64,000 nucleotides of DNA from Pomphorhynchus laevis (taxonomy: Eukaryota; Acanthocephala; Palaeacanthocephala; Echinorhynchida; Pomphorhynchidae), in the NCBI GenBank assembly GCA_012934845.2, contig WNNJ02000809.1, positions 1 to 64,000 of the forward strand, read 5' to 3'. A program made the position numbers and the translations under genes. The notes under the pieces were generated by a model that saw nothing but the letters and a program-made list of their open reading frames with translations, ran no database searches and was not told where the DNA came from. This document shows positions 55,241-64,000 of the stretch, piece after piece (positions within the stretch are counted from its first letter, which is position 1; each line of letters starts with the position of its first letter).

Positions 55241-58200
55241 TAACATTAACATTTTAAATCAATGAATAAAAACTGTATTTAAATAAACGCTTTTCATTTT
55301 TAAATTAGTATTTTACAATTATTAAAAATTATTGTAAATACATACCCATCAAAAAATGTGTATTACGAACTAAACGAATGGATATAGTTGTATATATTAA
55401 GTTAAACATTTACGGTTAATATCAGATTTGCAGAACAACAAGATAACTCAAGAAATAATTAACTGATGAAACATTGTCAAATATCTAGACTGTAAGTTTG
55501 GGAAATAGTGTCGGGTTGTAAGTAAATGTAAGTACACAAGCGATCCAATACAACACTTGCAATATTGTATATAGTTAGTGAAAATGCGATTAAGTGACCT
55601 AAAAAGATAATACAAGCATACACTAAATAGCGCAAGACAAAAAAATACTATAAAACAATCAAAGTCTAAAAGTGATATTCAGCTGCAAATATGAATGTAA
55701 TGTACACCATCATTCATTGATTTGCAAGGCATACTTTAGATTTACTTATCCAGAGAAACTAATACCGATTTATTGAATCAAGTGAAAAGTTCGATTTAAT
55801 AAATAAATGGTTAATCTCCTGAATGACCAAATATATAAGGGATATTTTACAAATTGATAAAATTGTAAACACATCTTTAGATTATACGATTAATCTAAAA
55901 ACTTCATGCGGGAAAATAGATAAGTTCCCCTACTTTCTGATTACTGAATCAATCCATCACACTAATTCTAACTGCAGGCAAATGAATGGAAATAAACCCA
56001 GTTTTAATTTGAAGTTATCAGTAGAAGGGACATTGCGAATCAAATAACCGCACACAGATATTATTATAACTACACAATCAACATCAGATCGGCTTTTATG
56101 TTTAAATATCTTTTATTTTAGAAAAGTTAAAAAAGAAAGGAAGTTATTATAACTGGATAAAGTAATACTTGACAAAATTCTAACTACTTTATTAGTGAGA
56201 TTAAGTATCAGGGTAAAAATTCGTAGTAATAGATTTTTGGTCACTGCTGGATTCCATCACGTAGCCCAGTTACACCTTTAACTGAGAAGGTTACAAACGT
56301 ATTCTTGTTACTAGTTGTTATATTTAAAAAACTTTATGTAAGTATTTTTACAAATCTTTGAGCATGCATCTTATTAAGCGGTTCTTCTCACAAGACGCAA
56401 GCGGTTCTTGCGAAAACAGCTTGTATCTTCTAATATGCTGCCATTACAATTCTAAATGATGTATTATATTCCATCAAAACGCACTTATAAAGGTTTGCTA
56501 CCAATAATTCAATAGATCACTTGGTAAATAATCTTTCAATATCATCTCTATCTGGTCGGGTTTAAAGAAATCTTTATTCCGCTATTTTCTATACTTTTCC
56601 GTTCTGTCATTTATTTTCCAAAATAATTAATTGAAAGTATTAATAAATAGAATGCTGATTGTGAATATGTTAAATGCTGATTACAAATCCGCCTACATAA
56701 ACTTCCAAATAAAAGCTATTATCGAGAAAATTTCGTTTTAGCCCGAAAGAACACACGCAAATAGTTGTGTAAATTAAATATGTTCGCCTATACCAACATT
56801 AAGTTGTGTATTATACACATCATTGGCAAAGTTTCTGTCATTACAATATATAGGTTATGAGCATTATTAAAAATAAGGCGTAAATAAATTTATAGCTTTT
56901 AGTTCGTGTTTAATTATTAAATGCGAATCAAGTAGAAATCACACAATACATGTGAATTTGTTGTTGCATTTGACGTCATACCGAATGTATGTAAAAAAGG
57001 TGAACCACAGTTTTGGTAAAATGAATGACTGTAAAAAGGGTAGTTAAAATCTGATGTAGCAATATGTAACAAATATTCAATATAAAGAGCAACGATACCG
57101 ATAGCTCATTGCAAATAGTTCAAGCAGCAGAACAACAACATTTCTCTTTCATCATAAGTGATATTGACATAATTTACTGGAAATATTCCAGACATATCAA
57201 AATGAAACCTAGGAATTGCGATTTGGGAGGGTGATGATAAGAAATGCGCCGGATTCCAATAATGCCCGAAACATTTCAGACATAAATTTAGGATAATTTG
57301 CAGAAGCTGAAATTTGCACACCTTGTATAGAGTACTAATTCAAGATACCCGCATAAACGATTTAATTAATTAAAGCATATCCTCCTACTATCCTGTCCTT
57401 AGACTTATTTTGTCCCACAGTCAAAAAAACATAATTGATTTTTGTTACGGTGAATCATGAATATTTCAACAATAGGTAATTCACCTTCCAATTAATTCGA
57501 TACGAGATCGATTACGAATATTTTAAAATCATTAAAGTTTGTATGGCATTAATCAAAAAGCAGATGGTGTTTTTCTAGAAGGCCTTGATACACGAAAGCC
57601 TCCATTGGATAGTGGGACATTTTTATGCAGCAACGGGCTATTAATATCATCTTAAATTAATGTTTTTATAACAATTGTACCCACATTACCCAGCTAGCAT
57701 AATACGTATTGAAAATTCACGAACAAATGGTGGTGTAATTTAATATAATTAATGAATTCATTATTCATGTTTATGTAATGTAAAGTAGAATTGTAAAATT
57801 TTAATTCTAAACAACAAGATGAACTTTAAACGTACACTAAAATGAGCATGATATCCATAACTTCATGGCTTGATCTTAAGCTAGATTTAATGATATCCGA
57901 GTATAACATCAAATGACAAAAGATTCGCGTTTTGACTATAAAATACACTCTATAAAGAAGTGCAGTCAATTATTTCATTAGGGTTTATTTAATGGTCAAA
58001 TACAGCAATATAAGAATGGATTCATGACGTTGCTGTCATTTAAAAGTTCCCTCATATATTTTGGTCTATACAGTCAGCAAGGAACGAAGAATGGAAATAC
58101 ACTCTCTTGTAGGTAAAGCGAAACGTTTAAAACTAATGTATTTAAACAAATTTAGGATATTACGCTGGATATGGCAAATCGCTTCTCGTGCTTAATCAAT

Positions 58201-59547
58201 CGCTTTGCTGTCAGAAATCATTCAAAAGATGCACAAATGACATAACAACCGATGCTGCGCTGTGAATATTTCGAATGATATATTGGTTGCCATGTAACCT
58301 CAAATGCTTATTGATGCCCTGTTTTATGCATGGTTTAACAATAAATACAACCAAATTATTTATCATCTCCGTGAAAGCAATACGTTTGTAACACACTAGT
58401 TTCAGTGTCTTACAAACACGCCTTTACTCAATCAATATCCGATTACTACGAATAACATAATTTATTTAATGACGTTCATTTTAAGGAGAGAAATACAATC
58501 AAAGCGATTAGTTCATTTCAAGAATCCATTGTGAAACCCATATATTTTAGTTTCTCTGGGTGGTTCTTCAGTTTTTGACAAATTATCAAACGATGTATAA
58601 AATCAATATCAGAGCAAATACGGTATTCATATGTTGCTTATCACACTGTGACCGCTGCTATACGCTCTAAAGAGCAAATCTAGTTGTAGAGCATTACTTG
58701 GAAACTCGTTATTTACTGAACAAAAGTATCTTTCAGGACTTTTTTATTGTCAACGTTTCTTGATATAGCCAAAGGAAATATCCATCTACATAATCAAATC
58801 ACTGTTATTTCATCAACCCAATAAGTCAATATAGTTATTTCGTTAACATAATCCAATAAATATGTTTATTTCATTTCACGATAGCAAATTGGCAAAGAAA
58901 AATATGATGGAATTACAGTGTTAGAATATTTTTTAAATGCTTCAGAGCTTTTTGGAAAGTATCAGAAATAAGAAAATGGATTACACTCGTTCACTATGTT
59001 GCTGAGGCAGCTAAATCTAAGGCACAATCGACATATGTAGTTTACAATATCGGTAAAAGTCAAAAGGAATTTGCTCTAACCACTATATGATTTTGTTAAT
59101 TTGAAATTACTAATTTAATCTTTTAATCAAGGATTCTTCTGTAAGAAGAATTAAGGAAAATATGCTCATTATCGACACCCAGTAGTGGAATAGGAATTCG
59201 AGTCCGGTCAATGAAAATAATGCATCAACATGCATCATTGATGAAGCATGCATCAGATAAAGTCAACTGCCTCCTTAAAGAGTAAATGAAACCAAGATAC
59301 AAATTTAAGAATATATTTGGAAACCGTTACTATGCGTATTGTATTACAAAACGAATCAGATGGATTTTAAATCAAACGATCTTTCATTACGCATCGATGA
59401 ATATAGACTCTGAAAAAAGGCTTACATGCAAGTCTTCCAAAACATAAAGGATTTAAGGAGAGTTTCGTAATGTGCTTTGTGTATGTTCCAACATAACACC
59501 AATCAGTGTTCTTGAAAATTTTTATTGTAAAGAAGAATAACAGTAAA

Positions 59548-59589
59548 TGAACCTTTTGCATGAACCTTTTGCTTCATGCAAAAGGTTCA
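59548..59589. repeat. Perfect 17-bp inverted repeat, 8-base loop
   Basis: TGAACCTTTTGCATGAA, the loop CCTTTTGC, then the exact reverse complement. The loop itself repeats part of the arm. Confidence 0.9.
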
Positions 59590-59819
59590 CACATAAAATT
59601 CATTTGCAAGTCAAAGTAAGCGATTTAATGACGGAATGATGGTTGAAGAAAAAGATGGCAATGTGGTCACTGAATCAACATTGCCATCAGTTGATAGAAA
59701 AAAACCGTTTATACCCACTTATTTTGAATGTAACAAGATAATCAGAACATGCAACAAATGTATGTTTAAAGGCTACTGCCCATAATGTAACAATATATCG
59801 TCGTTGAAATTGCCACCGA

Positions 59820-59850
59820 TATTTCGTGTCCCCGAAGACGACACGAAATA
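59820..59850. repeat. Perfect 11-bp inverted repeat
   Basis: TATTTCGTGTC, 9 bases, then its exact reverse complement. It is in AT-rich DNA with no gene nearby. Confidence 0.8.
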
Positions 59851-61935
59851 AATGTTAGTATGACGGTGCCAACTTGTTACATTCGAGATATTCATGTAGC
59901 AGAATGTAAAATGATGTTTAAGGACGGAATGACAAATATAAAAGTAGATATATTGGAACTTTACTATATTACTTTAAAGTTGCATATACACATTTGTAAG
60001 TTTATGATAATACAATTTTTTAAATAAATTATTAATACAAAATAGATTATTAGAATATAAAATATAATATAATATAATAAATTTATTCAATAACACAAAC
60101 TGCAGCCTATCTGCTTTAAGTGGAAAACAGTTATTTGGCTTTATAGGTAACGAGCAATATGAAATAATAAATTCACATTTAACTTTTCAATGCAGATGTA
60201 GCTAGTTAGTTTGATCTCGAATTGATAGATATTAAGACCATTAATCAATAATGTGAAGTGACACCGAGGAAAGGACAGTACAATACACTTAATGATAAAT
60301 AAGTGAACATGTGAATCGGCAAAATTTACAAAAACAATAACTAGAGCGATCATAACATGGAGTACGCATGATTTTGCAAATTTTTTAATTTTTCTTTTAA
60401 AACTTAATACATCTAAAGCAATTACAAAAGACTGATAAACCTATCAGCAAACACGTTAATAATAATTGAGCAAGCTCAACAATAATTAAACAAAAACTAA
60501 TGAGAAAAAGGGAGTATTACACTTTAATTGGATCATCCAGCATCATTCATCTTAATGTATCGTTTCACCAGATACCATATCCAATATTCTTTGTTGATCT
60601 TCAGCTTTTCGATGTGTCAGGTAAAAAACATCAGGGAACTGCTGCTCGCGTTGTTCAAGAGGTTTTACGTGACCAAAGAAAACCTACGCTCGTATCACCC
60701 AAGCCTTTCAGACGATAAGTATCAAGTTTGTGCTCAAACCAATCTGTCCGCTCCGTGTTCGGTTGTGAAAGTTGCTTTGCTGTTTTGCAATGTCAAATCT
60801 TGGTGATAGGTTGGCATAAATAGTAATGTAGAGTATGCGAACTTTAACTAGGAAAAATGTGGAAAATCATTATCGTTTAGCCCTAGATAAGCAAAAACAC
60901 TGAAAGCTATCCTCTTCAATATCGTGTGCGTTCGCGAACACCTCGCTAGAAACACTCACTGGTTGAGACGAGTTAAGGTTGAGCTTTAACTAATTCAGCT
61001 GCTCTACAATTTTTATAACTTCATATAGGAATGTAACGCAACATTTAACAGAGGGTGCACAAACGACAATAGATAAATCGTCAGTATATACAAATAAATC
61101 AGTATACTTGTGAATGATTTTAGACAGGCCAAAGTTAGATAGTCTGAAAATAATTTATAAGAGTGAAGATCATGATGGGACGATTTAATTTCGAAATATA
61201 ACCGCTTATGAAAATCTTCTTTAAAAAATAAAGATTTATTTCTTATGATGTTTGTAATACGCGCTCTAATAGTGATAAGAACGCGCCCTCTACTCACATC
61301 ATATTCTATCAAGTCGAAACTAAGATAGTCAAATGCTAATCTAATGTTCATCACTATTACGATCTCGACTGTATTACCGCTATTTTAATGCTTTTAGATA
61401 TTCTGTTGGTGGCTGTGTGGGCAGATCAACTAGAATTAACCTATGAACACACTATAGCAGATAGTTCCTGTGATAAATATGCGCAAATAGACGTTTTTAA
61501 AGTACTCTTTCGTACAAGGTGACGATCAGATTTTGAATCGAAATTGGCTTAAGGTTTTTCGTTAAGGCAATCACACGTTTCCTAATATTCGGTGCCACTT
61601 TAGCCACTTTATAGCTAAACTAAGCCAGCTGTGTCTACAAACGGAATTCAAACCTCCACCAAGCTTGATGCGCAGGCTTGAAATTATGTACGCGTCTTTA
61701 TTTATCACAAGCATGTACCTCACCGTCCAATATAGGATGTCCAAAAACGCAAATTACCGATGTTCTTTTTGTTCCTGTGGTTCATTGGCTGAGGAATTTC
61801 AAAAATCCAGTTTGGATTGTTTAATCGCGTGTGCAAGAATAATTGTTGTAAATCGAGATATACCAAAGAGGTTTATTCGAACATCTACAAACAATTCGAG
61901 TAAATAATTAAATGTGTCAGAACGATAGAAAACAG

Positions 61936-64000
61936 TTAAGAATCACCACAATCCTCCCACTTAATAAAATCGTCGAACCGTTTCGGTTTCCTTAACTTTC
62001 TTCGAGGTCTGTCTGAATCTGACCGAAGGGTATCGACATCTGGTGCCTCTGTTGTACGAGGATGTTCGTTCGTTATCGACACCACGTCATCGGTAGGAAC
62101 CGTAAACGATATGCTATCGTCAACCGTGAATGATCTACTGCCAGTAGTCTGAACATCATCGGCGTCGATTAATCCTGGTTGTGTGTGATTTACCGGAAGT
62201 GTTTCCTCGGTACCTTCACTTTGGGTGTCCTTAGCCTGAAACGTGATATCAAACGTTGCTGGTCGTGATATCGGGGCGAGGTCGCGAGGCGAGACCATCG
62301 TAGTGCGTCCATTTGGATATTTAATCAATGCGGAATGGCGATTTGCTTCGACGAGTTGGACTTCCAACACTTTAGGATCGAACTTGCTTTTCTGTAGAAA
62401 GTTACGCACCAAGATTGGACCGGGCTCGCATAACCAACTGGGAAGGGATTTACCGTAACAGCTATTTCGACCGTATGAAAATAAGCGTTCGTGTGGAGAC
62501 TGGCCAGTCGCTGTACTTAAAAGTGTGCGAATAGCGTTCAACGCCGTTGAAAGATACTGCTCCCACTTGTCGCTCAATTCACCTTCATCGACTAAAGCCA
62601 ATTCAATAGCCTTCCATATGATGCCATTCATCCGTTCACACTGTCCGTTTCCTCTCGGGTTATACGTTGCAGTATGAGTAACATGTACACCTGCATCACG
62701 AAGAAACTCTCGTGTCTCTGTTGAGATAAATGCTGCGCCTCTGTCGGAGTGTATAGCCACCGGAGTTCCAAAGATACAGAAAAGTTGACGTAGGCAGTAT
62801 ATTACCGTCTTTGACGACATATCCGAACACGGAAAAGCCCATGGGAAACGAGAGAATTCGTCAACTACAGTCAAGAGATATCGGTTTCCTGTAGAATTCG
62901 ACATTGGTCCTTTAAAATCAATAGCAAGACGTTCGAACGGTCGACTAGCACGCACAACTTCACCTTGGGTCCCTTTAAAATATCGCGGCTTGACGCGAGC
63001 ACAAGTTTCGCACTTCTTCACGACGTCCCTCACTTCGTCGAGGCTGGCAGGTATATTTTTTGATCTGATATAAGCCCAGAGTCTCGTAATGCCCGGATGG
63101 CAAAGTCGTCTGTGTAACTCCTTTAGATTTTGTCCAGTGAACGAAACAGCAGTACATTGAACTCGAGAGAGTGTGTCGGCCGGAACATTATTCTTGCCGG
63201 GACGATAACGAATTTCATACTCCAATTCGGAAAGCTCGAGTCTCCACCGGGCAATTTTATCGTTTTTTATCGAGCTCTTCGTGGAAGGCTTGAACATGAA
63301 TGATAGCGACCTCTGATCGCAGACAATCGTCAATTTTCTTCCCACTAAGTAATGTCGCCAATGTCGAGTTGCTTCGATGATGGCCAATGCCTCTAATTCA
63401 ACAGCCGGCTGCAACTTCTCTGCCTTTGTTAGAACTCTTGAGAAAAATGCCACAGGTCGCTCCTCCTGTGACAGCACCCCTGAAATAGCAACTCCTGAGG
63501 CATCGGTTTCCAGAATGAAAGGAAGATCCTCACAAATACCAGCCTTACACGCCTGACTAAGTTCGAGTCGAACGATGTTAAAAGAACGTAATGCATCCTC
63601 GTCCATTGGGAAAGTGTCACAGCAAGCAAACGATCTAATTTTGTCTGAGAATCTTGAAATCCATCCGGAATAATAAGTTAACATACCAAGAATACGTTGT
63701 TTATCTTTCAGTGTACGAGGAGCATCCATTCGAAGTAGTGGCTGCAATCTACTTGGATCGGGCTTGACTGAGCCCTCTGTGATTGAATATCCCAAAATAC
63801 TGATAACAGGACTAGCGACGACAGATTTGTCCTTGTTAATATCCAGATTGTACTTTTTCGCGATCCTCAAAAATCGTGCTAAATTAGTGTCGTGTGCTAC
63901 CCTGTCTACACCGGTAACGATCACGTCATCCAAATACGCATAAACACCCAAAAGATTTTCTGCGTTTATAATAGAATCCATAATACGTTGAAAAGCCGCA
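61936..64000 (-). mobile_element. Ty3/gypsy-type LTR retrotransposon, 3' half of pol (runs off the window)
   Basis: Fossil of the Ty3/gypsy (Metaviridae-type) family. Parts seen on the - strand, in order: end of the reverse transcriptase (AYLDDVIV), Ty3-type RNase H, integrase with a His/Cys zinc-binding region, catalytic core and C-terminal part, then a Ser/Thr/Asp-rich tail. The frame is open from the window edge to its stop at 61936, so the visible part looks whole and the copy is likely young. Gag, protease and the 5' LTR would lie right of the window. A 3' LTR should begin just left of about 61955, after a purine-rich run, but cannot be confirmed without its partner. Confidence 0.85.

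Larger units (their letters stand above)
55241..61935. other. Long AT-rich stretch without recognisable gene
   Basis: I see no gene, RNA gene or named element in these 6.7 kb. ORFs are short and unlike known proteins (for example 55823-56047 +, 61013-61354 -). Two perfect hairpins occur (59548-59589 and 59820-59850). A less AT-rich stretch at 60600-60800 has overlapping short ORFs, but no motif. The part nearest 61935 may contain the 3' LTR of the Ty3-type element on its right. Confidence 0.4.

Noticed and set aside
60500-60806. Two overlapping ORFs as a gene
   Set aside because: They overlap in different frames, have no recognisable motif, and codon use does not favour either.
61013-61354. 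113-aa ORF on the - strand
   Set aside because: Low-complexity AT-rich composition (F, I, L, Y, S), no motif and no splice or neighbour support.

Overview
This is a eukaryotic, AT-rich animal window. Two host genes are recognisable. At the left edge are the last seven exons of a UBR4-type E3 ubiquitin ligase (1368-9257, + strand), with clean GT/AG junctions, matching phases and a terminal stop. At 34273-35319 (- strand) is a single-exon DNAJB6/DNAJB2-like co-chaperone. The UBR4 copy is strongly diverged from vertebrate UBR4, which suggests a fast-evolving invertebrate. A myxozoan or other cnidarian, or a flatworm, would fit the AT-rich DNA and transposon repertoire, but the sequence alone does not settle this.

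The rest is mostly transposable elements. At 5473-6113, inside a UBR4 intron, is a Penelope-like element (PLE-1) with a GIY-YIG endonuclease remnant and inverted ends, each holding a hammerhead-ribozyme-like core. From 9.6 to 14.5 kb there are broken copies of a second Penelope-like family (PLE-2), a minus-strand Rex1-like LINE and LINE scraps. From 14.5 to 20.0 kb two copies of one APE-type LINE lie head to tail. The second is full length, with ORF1 (429 aa) and ORF2 (942 aa) both open and in the same frame, separated by one UGA.

From 20.0 to 29.8 kb at least five copies of a restriction-like-endonuclease (RLE) LINE family lie head to tail on the + strand, separated by AATTATT-type AT-rich tails. 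A PLE-2 copy is inserted in one of them. From 29.8 to 34 kb there is a CR1-like 3' end and more PLE-2, one copy of which holds a different RLE-LINE fragment bounded by a 12-bp target duplication.

From 35.3 to 61.9 kb are foldback elements, a 443-bp tRNA-derived repeat in tandem and inverted copies, a second tRNA-derived SINE, an almost full-length but decayed Rex1-like LINE (44.4-47.8 kb), more PLE-2 remnants, long (AT)n tracts and about 6.7 kb of AT-rich DNA with no recognisable gene. The right edge (61936-64000, - strand) is the 3' half of a Ty3/gypsy-type LTR retrotransposon pol gene, open throughout the visible part.

The most interesting signals are: a strand order in the PLE-2 3' region that can form a pseudoknot; a shared Cys-rich module in two otherwise unrelated LINE types; the in-frame UGA between the ORFs of the intact LINE; and repeated perfect hairpins that, compared with sister copies, look like template-switch (foldback) mutations.
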